Shown piece by piece: positions 46,435-57,200 of a DNA stretch of 64,000 nt. Position numbers and translations under genes: made by a program. The notes beneath the pieces are model-generated. The model saw nothing but the letters and a program-made list of their open reading frames with translations, ran no database searches and was not told where the DNA came from. Numbering within the stretch: the stretch's first letter is position 1; each line of letters begins with the position of its first letter. Origin of the DNA: Apostichopus japonicus (lineage: Eukaryota > Echinodermata > Holothuroidea > Aspidochirotida > Stichopodidae); assembly GCF_037975245.1 (NCBI RefSeq), contig NC_092577.1:19156898-19220897 (forward strand), read 5' to 3'.

Positions 46435-48636
46435 ATATACGACCAATACCGGTAATGCATACTGAACACTCGGTACTATGTTAAATACGCCTACTATATC
46501 TGCCAACGTAATTAGGCTAAAGCCTAATTAACATGCATCTCCCACACAGTTACATAAAAAGTTCCCATGCCTGTACGTGAAGCGGAGGATTAAGGCCTAA
46601 CAAGATAACCATGAGGTTTGAGATTCCTTAGCATCTAAAAATTAAGTTCATTATGTACAATTTTAAAGAATTTTCTTCAAACCCTACCACCGTTAATATT
46701 CATGACATTAGCACTAAAATAGTTGGTCTAACTAACTAGATAGAACAACTAAATAGGTTGTCTAATCCCTGTGGCCACTTACATGCCAAGTATGACCTTA
46801 GCCCATACCTTGACACTACTGAGAAAATGTGATTTGAGCCATAATGGGCAAAATTACAGTTGACGGCACCACCTCATTATTATTAACAAGATTAAATTTC
46901 CTACCACCAATCCATGTAGCTACTACAATCCTTCTGTACCAATTCTATAAAAATAAGTTTTAATAGTATTTTAAAATACAAGTTTTTATAGTAAACATTG
47001 AAAACTGAAAGAAGAGTACTTGATTCTTTTTAGAATCACACCAAGTAGGATCATTAAGTCCAACTCTGCAACAGGTCAACACAGAATTTGTAAGGAGACA
47101 TCACTGATTTATGAAGATTTGCATTGAATGCATCTGCAAACAGAATTAAACAGAATAGAGAGTTCTAATAATTTCTTCACCTGTGAGGGACTGCCTAAAT
47201 CGACTACAAATCGAGTCACTTGTAGCTTGCCCCTGCAAAATGACAACTTTCCAGTCTGGATTTACATTTGTTACCATAGCAACAATCACCTCAGTTTAAA
47301 CTTGGAGTACATGGTGTCTTCGAAGTTCGGACACTTAAGACTTAAAACACCCCAAAACTAAATCTTCTGGTATAAATCATTTGAAAATATACTTCATAAG
47401 GTGGGAGAATTTTGTTATAGTACGATACACGGCCAAACTTTCTTTCCTGCAAACTGTTTTCACATTGTTTTCCAAGAAGATTCTTCGTGATTGTGGAACT
47501 CGTATTTCTTTGCTAGAGTATTGCGAAGTTCGGACACGCAACCCACAGTGTGGCGCTGGTGATAAAATTGGTGGCGCAGTTGCTCTTTCAGTAATTATAA
47601 CAGACTTCATAGATCTTCGTCATTTTATTGACAAATATGTAAGTAATTTCTTGCACGCGGGTCATTTTGGAGAGAAAATAACTGTAGCTTCGTACTTTTT
47701 GGTGAAATTTGACTCTTCCTGTAGATTTTCATGGTGAAATCGTGTATTTCTTAGGGTGTCCGAACCTCGCAGTATGCCGAACTTCGCAATACTGTCTATA
47801 CTATTTTTACGATAGGAGTAACAATAATTTCCGGTTAAGGTTAGCGTTAGGGTTGGATTGAGGGTTCGAGTTAGGGTTACCACTACTACATGCGCAGTTG
47901 CTTTATTTACTTTGAATTCGCATGAATTCGACGATGTCGTAAAAATAGTTTATAACTAATTGTTACGACTAGGCCTAGTTGTAAGAATAACCACGGCCTA
48001 CAATCATATGCCTGACGTGGTAGTACAATCACATTCACAAGTGCTAACGTTGGGCCTAGCCTAGTATCAGCGACACCAGTTGGACATTGGCTAGTCCTAT
48101 ATCATCATTCTTTACTAAAGATAGTCAAATTATCAATAATTAATCAAACCTGCTAGCCAAAATATCAGTTCTGTGGTATTATGAAACGGAATGTAGACTC
48201 CCTCGTTGCTAAAAAGACGTTGCAATGATGCCTTCTTGAATTTTTACTTCGCTTATCAGTTAACCGCGCGTGCAACTAGTAAATGGCGGTAAAATGTGAC
48301 GTGGACTGTATGTAACGTTGCCACTCGTGGTCAAATATTATAGAGCGCCAAAGGCGCCTGTGACACTCTACGTTCTTTGGTTGTGATTTGCGTGAGAGCG
48401 GGTACTCAACGCCATGAACTTCTCGGCCACTGTACCTATCAGGCAGGTCGTCCCGGTGGTGTATTTATTATATGAATTAGGGATTTATTTTTAGCACTGC
48501 AAATTTTTATTTGGTAAAGTGTGAATATTCTTTTTTTAGAATCATTGGTTAAGGTTTAAATATTTTGTTTACATACAGCATGTTATACTATGGGTACATG
48601 TACTCAGGTAATTCCGTGATGTATCTCCACGGTATA
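46435..48636. other. stretch without a supported gene; CGAAGTTCGG motif cluster
   Basis: The word CGAAGTTCGG(ACAC) occurs near 47320 and 47524 in one orientation and near 47757 and 47781 in the other, the last two inverted relative to the first pair. A short run of TTAGGGTT-like words lies at 47836-47880. An inverted-repeat end similar to the MITE at 48637 occurs at 48412-48440 (CCATGAACTTCTCGGCCACTG). No gene is seen. Confidence 0.4.
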
Positions 48637-48920
48637 CGGTGGCCTGGAAGTTCAAGTGTTGAAATCAATGTAAGATTCCTATATGCATCGAATTCAATTC
48701 AACACATTGGTTGATGTTTTAAACTTGATTTAAAATGTGTTGAAATCACATGTGCCTAAATCATCATATCTCACATCAACTTCGATTTCAACACATGTGA
48801 GTTAAATACATGAACTTCATTTTAATACAGTTTCAACACATGAACTTCAATTTCAACACATGAATTCCAACAGATGCGAAATCGAACATAGATTTCAGCA
48901 CATGAACCTCTTGGCCACCG
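48637..48920. mobile_element. TA-flanked MITE, 284 bp
   Basis: Left end CGGTGGCCTGGAAGTTCA, right end inverted CGGTGGCCAAGAGGTTCA, continuing as (A/T)GTG(T/C)TGAAATC. TA dinucleotides lie on both sides (48635-48636 and 48921-48922), as for Tc1/mariner-type insertions. The interior repeats GAACTTCAATTTCAACACAT-like words. Confidence 0.8.
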
Positions 48921-48922
48921 TA

Positions 48923-50830
48923 ATGGTATGACCAGGGACGACGATAAAGGAGGATGTGGGGGTGTGTCACCCCCTCCCCTCAATCTGGAAAACTTGCTGA
49001 TAGTTGGAAATCGGAGAGCGACAGTCGGAATTTCCGACTGCCACTACTAATTTTCCAACTAGGTTTATTAAGTTATTCCTGTTAGTGATTTTATATATTA
49101 TTTTAATGCAATTAAACCCAAACAATTCGCGTGCTATCTGCCCAATTGTATGTTTATGGTTCCTGTAGTTTATCTCATTTTCAATTGTAATATATAGTGT
49201 TGTAATATCCTATATTTACATCTTAATTTAAATCTCTTACAACGGAATTAGTATACCAACTTATTGTTTAAGGTTTATAATCCTGCAAAACTGTGTTCAA
49301 CCGTCCGAAAATTTGGAATAAACATATGAAAACTTATACATAACGTTAATTCTATAAAATATCATTATATGCAGCACACAATAGTTCAAACGGCTGACGA
49401 AAATAACCTAAAAAATTCTTGAACATCAATTACTTCAAAGATGCAAAATATAGCATCAAATTGCATCTAAGGACCCTTAATTAACAATTCAAAAATTTAT
49501 TAAAGTGGAGGGAGACACCCCCTCCTCTTAGACCTCTCCCACAGGACAGGAATCGCAACATTTCCTCTTGGTGCTATTTGAAGATAGTAATCTGTCGGGA
49601 AATGTGGGTCCTTGATCCACTCGTACCGCCCACATTCACAAAATGTCTACCTATACGCCACTTAGCAACAAGTAAGTCCATACCTGCTGTGTTTAACTAT
49701 ATAAACAGCCGCGGGTCAAAGGGAGGGCACCCAGCCCGACCTCCTCTCCCTTCTTTGGTAGACCCCTAAACATTCTATCCACAAAAAGGATATACTTTAA
49801 TTTCTCATGTTCCAGGATATCGCATCTCAGGGCATCTTCCTTTTTTTTTTGTCGGGCCGCGTGTCTTTTGTGCTCGCTATGTTGGATTTTGCCCTAACAA
49901 ATTAAGCCCCTTCTATTTCCATATGCTTCATCCGCTCCTGGCAAAGTATTTTCGTATCAGCTATATGATAGTCGGATGATTAGTAGTTAGTCACTATCAG
50001 TCTGTTTGTTGTACAAGTAAGAAATATGTTTGAAATCTCTCAATTTACATGCCCCTTCCCCACATCCCTTGTTCCCCCAATAAGATATTGGAACACCTTG
50101 CTATCCACACCACTCTCCGGTATGGGTAAAACAAATTCAGCGCGCTGTGCGCGTACTTACTCGTGTTGAATTTCTGCGCTCTAAATTATCACCATCTCAT
50201 GGTCGTATTTCGAGTCAGTTGGACAATTCAAAGAAACAAGCAATTGGCTCAGTCTTTGTTGACTTTTTTTTTTATATTATTCTATATCTTCAACCACTCA
50301 GAAGAAAAACCCGAACAGCTTATAGGCAGTTATGTTACCGACTGTCCGACCATTTGGCCAATACCTATCTTTATACTGGGCCGTGGATATCGCAACAAAT
50401 ATCTTGACTTGAGTCACCCCCTCTGTATTTGTGCAGCCTGTAGTGAAGGGACTATTGTAAATTTAATTTGAGGCTAAATTATAATAAAACACACACATAC
50501 ACACAATTAGAATATGTAAATGTACATATGTTATCTCTCTGAGCACCCATAATTAAACCAAAGGAAATCTCCTCGAATATCGGGAATTGTTTTGGTGCCA
50601 TCGTCCCATGTCCGTCTGGTAATATTTCAAGTCCTGAAATAGGACAAAAAATTGGTTATTTTTTGCATCATCTATCAACGGTTTGCAAAGTAATTGGACA
50701 ACACAACACTTTGGGAGGATTAAGATGGTTACGTCATTAATTGACAGGCAGTAATGTCAAATGCCATGCCTGAAACCTCGCTGCCGATCGGTGGTAAAGT
50801 TCAAAATTACAAGTAAAGAGGGAACTAAGC
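48923..50830. other. stretch without a supported gene
   Basis: AT-rich, short frames only, no domain recognised. Confidence 0.4.
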
Positions 50831-51029
50831 GGCATTTTACAGTTGGTTGGCGAATATCGGCTCCAATATTAGTTTAACGCGCAAGGCCATACAGTTGGCT
50901 GGCAAATGCTATCCCGTGTTGTTGTGTTGGTTTAATGTATATAGCCCAACATTTGTCTGGAGAATGTTAGCCCAGTTTTGGCTTAAAATCAGAACAGTAT
51001 GCTGGCGAATGTTGGCCCAATGACGATTT

Positions 51030-52701
51030 AAAGACCAACTATGGAGACTTTTCGATGAACATAAAATCCCACCATTTTTCATGTATGTAATCCTTAACTG
51101 ACTCCAATTACATTGCTGTAATTAACTTTACCAATTTCGGAAGTTAAATAAGTGAAAAATGGGACGAAAAGTCAGCTTCTATTTCAGACATTCCAGAAAC
51201 ATTCCTAAGACATCAGGTGACCATGTGACGTCAACGTTTGTATACCTCACTCACAACTATACTTTTAGTGTGTAAAGTCGTATACTTGAGCTGCCAAAAA
51301 CATCAACGATATTACTCCTTTTTCCTCAAAATGTCACAATTCTGTGTTGTTGGAGGTTGCAGTTATACCTCATCCAACAAAAGCATCAGCTTTTTTAGAT
51401 TTCCGAGTAAAAGAACCGACGTAAAACGCCGCAGACTTTGGATCAATTTTTTGAGATCCACGCGGAAAGATTTTTCAGCACCCGGAGTAGCTTATGCCCA
51501 TGAGTCCACATGCATGACCCTGCTTCTGTGTATGCTGCAAATGTCTCATTCTGTGAAAATTATATACTGTCGATAGCTGTGTCGGACCATGGTCGGACAT
51601 AGCTAATGTGAAATTGACCGTAAACACGCCCTGGACGTCCTTACATGTAACATTATATCACGCAATTGACAGTAATATATTTACTGTAAGAGATGTTCGT
51701 ATATATATACCAGGGAGTTGTTATGGTCCATAACAACTCCCTGTATATACCGTGCCAAGGGTATAGCATTGTTGGTACATGTACGGTAGTTAGTTACAAC
51801 TCTCGCCGGCGTTGGCTCACAGCATGTGTAAATAGCCATGTTAGGATTTATCTATTTCATTTGTTGTATTCCAGTATCGTGAGTTCGTGATACATGTGTA
51901 ATATTGTCCGTTCTGTTTATTCCGACATCTGCATGGTCCAAGGAGTTGAATAAAAACGGTAGTATGTAGCGATCGGACGTTTTATTTCGTTAGTGACTGT
52001 CTTGTGATTGTGTGATGTTAGTACTGGTCAAGGCCTGTTTCAACTAGACCTAACTCTATGGAATTACACAGACTCACGGTAGTTTTTCGCCCAGGATTGA
52101 ACAAGAAACGTGGATTAGGATATTCACTGCTAAATTTGTTTATTGACAGGATACTTTTTCTGTGTTTGTATACTTTTGGATATTAAAACGAGTAAGTACT
52201 ATGTAAGTATATTGTACCGTACGGACCTATTGACGCTACGCTATGTAAAAGATGCCTCCATTTGAGTGGAAATTTTGCTAATAAAATAAGCAATTTAACT
52301 AAAATTTCTGCTTATAATTGTCTTAAAACTTGTTGTTAACCTTCATGTGTTCTTGTTTTAAGCTAACAGCTTTTCAAACGCTCGAAATTGGAAGTCAAAA
52401 ACAGTACAATTGTTCGCTATCTGTGTACAAACAGTGCCTATATCAGCGTTTGATTTTCGCGGTATACAAACTTTGACGTCACACGGTGACCAGAGGCTCC
52501 TTTGGGTCAATCTCTGTTTTCAGACATTCCAGAGGTTCATGTCACGTGACTACCCAAAATGTCCATTTTCGTGGTCGTTTTTGATGGGTTATAGTAGGTT
52601 TTCGAAGATTATTTTTTACACATGTTGATTATGGGTATGTAAACTCCTAAATTAATGGAAAATCTCAACAAAAAAAATTGCCTCCATATTTGGTCTTTAA
52701 C
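51030..52701. mobile_element. THAP-bearing insertion (possible P-like element)
   Basis: It lies inside the 51-bp array. Its borders are inverted repeats TTAAAGACCAACTATGGAG (left) and TTAAAGACCAAATATGGAG (right, inverted). A second inner pair of inverted repeats (GGTATACAAACKTTGACGTC type) lies at about 51212-51245 and 52460-52492. It contains a THAP zinc-finger exon. P-type transposases begin with a THAP domain, so a decayed P-like element is the best guess. The left border also resembles the array unit itself, so the exact end and target duplication are uncertain. Confidence 0.5.
51331..51576 (+). pseudogene. THAP-domain N-terminal exon, truncated
   Basis: It starts MSQFCVVGGCSYTSSNKSIS, then FFRFPSKRTDVKRRRLWIN and FSAPGVAYAHESTC. 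The N-terminal C-x4-C pair, the FxRFP box and the RRxLWI helix are the first half of a THAP DNA-binding zinc finger. The second half, with the C-x2-H pair, is missing or degenerate (AHESTCMT) and a stop follows within 25 codons. Confidence 0.75.
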
Positions 52702-53545
52702 GTTTAAAGCCCAACAGATTGCTGGCCCAATGTTAGTTTAACGTGTAAAGGCCAACAGTTGGCTGGTAAATATTGGCCCAATGTTCTTGTAAGGTATGAA
52801 GACCAACAGGTGGCTGGTAAATGTTGGCCCAATGTTCTTGTAAGGTATGAAGACCAACAGGTAGCTGGTAAATGTTGACCCAATATTGGTATAACGTGTA
52901 AAGACCAACAGTTGGGTGGCGAATGTTGGCCTATTGTTAGTTTAACGTATATAGCCCAACAATTGGCTGGCCATTGCTGGCCCATTGCTGGTTTAACGTG
53001 TAAAGCCCAACAGTTGGTTTGTTAATATTGGCCCAAAGTTGGTTTATTGTGTAAAGACCAACAGTTGGGTGGCGAATGTTGGCCTATTGTTAGTTTAACG
53101 TATATAGCCCAACAATTGGCTGGCCATTGTTGGCCCATTGCTGGTTTAACGTGTTAAGCCCAACAGTTGGTTTGTTAATATTGGCCCAAAGTTGGTTTAT
53201 TGTGTAAAGACCAACAGTTGGCTGGCGAATGTTGGCATATTGTTAGTTCAACATATACAGCCCAACAATTGGCTGACCAGCGCTGGCCCAATGTTGGTTT
53301 AACGTGTAACGCCCAACAATTGGCTGGTAAATATTGGCCCAATGTTCTTTTAACGTTTAAAGACCAACAATTGGCTGGTAAATGTTGGCCCAATGTTGGT
53401 GTAACGTGTAAAGACCAACAGTTTGAGAATATGCATTGGTTAAATGTTGGCCCAACATTTGTTTGCCAACTCAACATAACACCAACCATTGCCAACGTCT
53501 GCCATCCATTAGCCAACATTGGCCCAACGCACGGTGCTATCTGGG

Positions 53546-53625
53546 GAACTCCCTCGGAATCCCGTCCGAACCCGGGGACTTGCCATTCTTCATCTTCGAA
53601 AGCGCCTTCCAAAGCTCAACAGTGG
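53546..53625 (-). pseudogene. Tx1-like copy C/D, middle ORF2 fragment
   Basis: It matches ORF2 of copies A and B immediately beyond the point where 37256 stops (KMKNGKSPGSDGLPREF region). It is bounded on the left by the 16.3-kb element and on the right by copy B. Confidence 0.9.
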
Positions 53626-53787
53626 TGCTTTTTACGTGACCCGTCATACGGGATACAAAACGTCACGGCCAAACGGCACTACCAAACCATCCCATTCTTA
53701 CAAACGAACCTCAGGTCAAGCGAGCCAAAAAAAGTACATACGCTCACCGACCTGCAGAGACAAAACGCCCAACCCCCCACTGAAATA

Positions 53788-56700
53788 TTAAAAAACTACA
53801 AAAGGACGACCAGCACGCAGCGAAACAAAACACCCTTCCCCAGCACACCACCGTCCAAAAAAGGCAGCCCTAGATAAACGGCGAAAATCGCCTTCAACCT
53901 GAAGGCGAATGTCAGACTTCACCGCCTCCAAGACTGCCTGCCAACTGGCAAATTTCCCCCTATAAACAACATCACATCTATTCCTCCAAATAAGTTTTTT
54001 TACAACAGAACAAACATAAATAATACGCTGCAACACAGCAACGGAACAAACTGGAGGATCTAATCCATACAAGACAAAACCCTCTCCTACCGACCAGGAA
54101 CGGTCTCCCGTTAAACGGTCGGTCCAGGACTGAAACCACTCCCACAAGTTCAAAACAAAGGGGCAATGCCAAAAAACATGGGCAGTACTCTCTAAGCTGT
54201 CACAGCCGGTCCTCGGGCACAGTCCATCACCCAATCGCCAGTGATACCTTTTCAGATTGGTCACCAAGGCACCGTGTGCAATTCTCCATGCAAGATCACG
54301 GAGCCTGCAACCATTCAGCCTTGAATGCACCGAACGCCATACTTCGACAGGATGACGTCCCTGTACAAAAATTGCATTCAAGGCCCTATCCCGCAAGGAA
54401 CTGAGAACGACGGCCGGCCGTGACAGGTCAACAGGGGGCAACTCAATAAGAGCAGAGCAAATGACACGCACCACCCTGTTTGGAGTACTACTATGCGGTT
54501 CTCTGTTGCTAAACAGCGCCGGGACCCATCGACGCAGGTGCAAACCGCCCCAAAAACGTACAAAATATGAACAAGGCAACCCTGGGTCAGTTACCGCTAC
54601 AAACAACTGCTTAAATAACAAACAAGTTAACTTACTTCCCAGATGAACCACCCCTAACCCACCCTTCTCCAGTTTTTGGTACATTACCGCCCTTTTGACA
54701 AGCTCTGTACCACCCGACCAAATAAATGAAAATATCGCTCTCTCCAACCGCACTAGGACGCGACGCGGAATTGGATACACCGCGCCCGGGTACCACAAGA
54801 TGGGCGAAACAAAACGATTAACTACGGTGACTTTCCCTAGGATCGAAAGCCAGCGGGTGCCAAAGGTTTCGAGCCTGCTCTCAAATACCTCAGCCCTCTC
54901 GCTCCAGGTGACATCACCAGGTGCATCGTAGCCGAACCATATACCATTAATTTTGATATTCTGATCCGACCACGACGCACCGAATGGTAAGTCTCTGTAT
55001 CTCCAGCTACCAAGACGAAGGCCCTTTGTCTTTTCTGGATTCAACTTCGCCCCGGTAGCTCTCTCAAAAACAGATAAATCCTGCGAGAGTGCGCGAAAGG
55101 AGCCCAGACTCGAAACAACACATGTCACGTCATCTGCATATTGAGCGCATTTCACTTTGGCACCCCCTGGCACAACGAATGGAACAAGTCTGGAGTCCCT
55201 TTCCAAAAGACGAGAGAGGGACTCGCTAAACAAAACATAAAGTAATGGAGACAAAGGGCACCCCTGGCGCACCCCCCTCTCTACGTTAAAAACCTCCGAA
55301 CAAAACCCATTTACGATAACAGAACTGAAACTTTCCTGATACAAAACAGAAATCCATTGACGAAAATTTGGGTGCAACTGAAACGTCTCCAATACATTCA
55401 TTAAAAAACCGCGATCCACCATGTCAAAGGCCTTCTGCTGGTCCAGAGACACCAATGCACATGGCAGATCACGCTCAATAACAAAGTCGGTCAAGTCGCG
55501 CATCAACCACAAGTTCTGCTGGATGCAATGACCCTTCACTGCACAAGTCTGGAGATCACCCACAAGATGCGGCATAGCCAGTGCAAGGCGGTTGCACAAA
55601 GCCTTAGCCAGCAACTTGTAGTCCACATTTAACAAGGTGATCGGACGCTTGTTACGGGGATCCAATGGGTCCCCAGACTTGGGCAGCAAAGTAATCATGC
55701 CCAGACGTTGACTTTGGTTTAACAGTCCGTTTTGGAAGGCGTCCTCGAAGACGGCTCTGATGTCGGGTCCTATTATTGCCCAGAAGGTTCGGTAGAACTC
55801 CCTCGGAAGCCCGTCCGAACCCGGGGACTTGCCATTCTTCATCTTCGAAAGCGCCTTCCAAAGCTCAACAGTGGTTATTTCGCCCCCCAAAATATCATTG
55901 ACATCGTGGGGAACGGTTTTTGAGATTCCCCTCAATAAATCAGCCTGTGCCGACAAGTCGACATTGCCACGCGTAAACAAACTCGAATAGTACTCTTTAT
56001 ATACGCGGACAATGCCGTGAGGGTCACTAACCACGGTCCCATCAGTAGCGCGTACAGACGGGACGCGTCTGTCACCTGCCGATGAGCTAACGGACTGGTA
56101 AAACCTCAGTGAAGGGCGCTCCTCGGCTTCCACCGCTTCGACACGGGCCCTGACGCGGGCACCGTGGTACTTTTCATCGAGATAAGTCTGCAAAGCGATG
56201 ACTGCCGAAGGGTCGCCAAACTTCACCTCCGCGCACAGCTTGGAGAATTTTTCTCTTCGACGCCGTGCGCGGGTCACGCAATACTGAATTGCGTAGCGTT
56301 TGATGCGCAACTTGACCTCATCCCACCATTGGGATGTAGAAGCAAAGGCCGGCTTCAATGTTTGCCATCCTTTGTACCTGGTCTCGAAACCCTGGCGGAA
56401 CTCTGCCTCGCCAAGAATCCGACAGTTAAGCTTCCATAGGCCCCGCCCGATGGGGAAAATGGAAGGCAAAACAAAACGTGCTACTACAGTGTCATGGTCA
56501 GAGAGCGGACAGCTGAGCGTCTCGCAACCCGAAAATGTAAAACTTACGGGCGCATACACTCGATCTATCCTGGAGGCATCTTCTCCGTTAGGCCTCACCC
56601 ACGTATACACCGTACTACACGGGTGCATATGCCTCCAGACATCGGCTAAAAGGTGTGCCGAAGTGAATCTGTCCAATTCTGTGATCCCAGCGTCGGGACT

Positions 56701-57180
56701 TGCAGACACAGAAGTTCCGAGTCTGTCAAGACCCGAGTCTGGGACACAGTTAAAGTCTCCGACCATGACACACGGCGCACTACCAGGAACAAAGGAAGGC
56801 AGCGTGTTAAAAAAATCTCGTCTAGCAGAAGGCCGATTGGGAGCATACACATTGCAAATGGCGATGTTACCCTGTGGATACTTGAATAGACTGCAAACCA
56901 ATCGGCCCTCGTGATCCGTCTCCACCCTAGTGGCACAACCCGCCTGACGAGCTGACAGAAGGATGACAGTGCCACAGGATGAAGACGAACCAAACGAAGC
57001 ATGCAGCTCACCACCCCACTCATAAGCCCATAGAGGGACATCTTCTTCCAAAATATGTGTTTCTTGCAGGCAAACGCAGTCGACCTCCATTGATTTACAA
57101 TATTGGAAAATGCGACTGCGCTTGCGATGATCCCTCATGCCATTCACGTTCAAAGTGGCAACTGAAAGTGTATGGGCCAT
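53788..57180 (-). CDS. Tx1-like ORF2: endonuclease-reverse transcriptase (copy B)
   Basis: An open frame of 1130 codons from the ATG at 57180 (MAHTLSVATLNVNGMRD). All landmarks are present: QETH, GDFN, SDHD, FDMVDRGFL, RQGCPLSPLLY, CAQYADDVTC and the zinc motif CPRTGCDSLESTAHVFWHC. It stops 25 codons earlier than copy A (RPFVVF then stop), after all known domains. Almost all differences from copy A are single substitutions. Confidence 0.94.
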   Translation of the reverse strand: MAHTLSVATLNVNGMRDHRKRSRIFQYCKSMEVDCVCLQETHILEEDVPLWAYEWGGELHASFGSSSSCGTVILLSARQAGCATRVETDHEGRLVCSLFKYPQGNIAICNVYAPNRPSARRDFFNTLPSFVPGSAPCVMVGDFNCVPDSGLDRLGTSVSASPDAGITELDRFTSAHLLADVWRHMHPCSTVYTWVRPNGEDASRIDRVYAPVSFTFSGCETLSCPLSDHDTVVARFVLPSIFPIGRGLWKLNCRILGEAEFRQGFETRYKGWQTLKPAFASTSQWWDEVKLRIKRYAIQYCVTRARRRREKFSKLCAEVKFGDPSAVIALQTYLDEKYHGARVRARVEAVEAEERPSLRFYQSVSSSAGDRRVPSVRATDGTVVSDPHGIVRVYKEYYSSLFTRGNVDLSAQADLLRGISKTVPHDVNDILGGEITTVELWKALSKMKNGKSPGSDGLPREFYRTFWAIIGPDIRAVFEDAFQNGLLNQSQRLGMITLLPKSGDPLDPRNKRPITLLNVDYKLLAKALCNRLALAMPHLVGDLQTCAVKGHCIQQNLWLMRDLTDFVIERDLPCALVSLDQQKAFDMVDRGFLMNVLETFQLHPNFRQWISVLYQESFSSVIVNGFCSEVFNVERGVRQGCPLSPLLYVLFSESLSRLLERDSRLVPFVVPGGAKVKCAQYADDVTCVVSSLGSFRALSQDLSVFERATGAKLNPEKTKGLRLGSWRYRDLPFGASWSDQNIKINGIWFGYDAPGDVTWSERAEVFESRLETFGTRWLSILGKVTVVNRFVSPILWYPGAVYPIPRRVLVRLERAIFSFIWSGGTELVKRAVMYQKLEKGGLGVVHLGSKLTCLLFKQLFVAVTDPGLPCSYFVRFWGGLHLRRWVPALFSNREPHSSTPNRVVRVICSALIELPPVDLSRPAVVLSSLRDRALNAIFVQGRHPVEVWRSVHSRLNGCRLRDLAWRIAHGALVTNLKRYHWRLGDGLCPRTGCDSLESTAHVFWHCPFVLNLWEWFQSWTDRLTGDRSWSVGEGFVLYGLDPPVCSVAVLQRIIYVCSVVKKLIWRNRCDVVYRGKFASWQAVLEAVKSDIRLQVEGDFRRLSRAAFFGRWCAGEGCFVSLRAGRPFVVF

Positions 57181-57200
57181 GAGAGGGCAGTGGGGCAAAA

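Larger units (their letters stand above)
50831..53533. repeat. right subterminal array of the 16.3-kb element
   Basis: Tandem copies of a 51-bp unit (CCAACAGTTGGCTGG...AATGTTGGCCCAATGTT). Three units form a higher-order repeat of exactly 153 bp: the same variant block starts at 52906, 53059 and 53212. The array is split by the insertion at about 51030-52700. Confidence 0.9.
37257..53545. mobile_element. 16.3-kb terminal-inverted-repeat element carrying a DUF4806 gene
   Basis: The left terminus is CCCAGATAGCAC followed after six bases by GTTGGGCCAACATTGG; the right terminus, inverted, is CCCAGATAGCAC followed after five bases by GTTGGGCCAATGTTGG. It interrupts a Tx1-like ORF2: bases up to 37256 and from 53546 are contiguous in copies A and B (GGTAGA / GAACTCCC), leaving GA on both sides as a 2-bp duplication. 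Satellite-like arrays lie inside both ends in inverted arrangement. It carries a spliced DUF4806 gene on the minus strand and later insertions (two hAT elements, a TA-flanked MITE, a THAP-bearing element). The 2-bp duplication and the domain content would suit an EnSpm/CACTA-type element, but I see no transposase, so the superfamily is a guess. Confidence 0.8.

Noticed and set aside
45991-46506. 171-codon frame as a hAT transposase
   Set aside because: It extends beyond the element boundary and has no BED finger or hAT dimerisation motif.
47836-47880. Interstitial telomere-like TTAGGG words
   Set aside because: Only a few imperfect GTTAGGGTT words with irregular spacing; no real telomeric tract.
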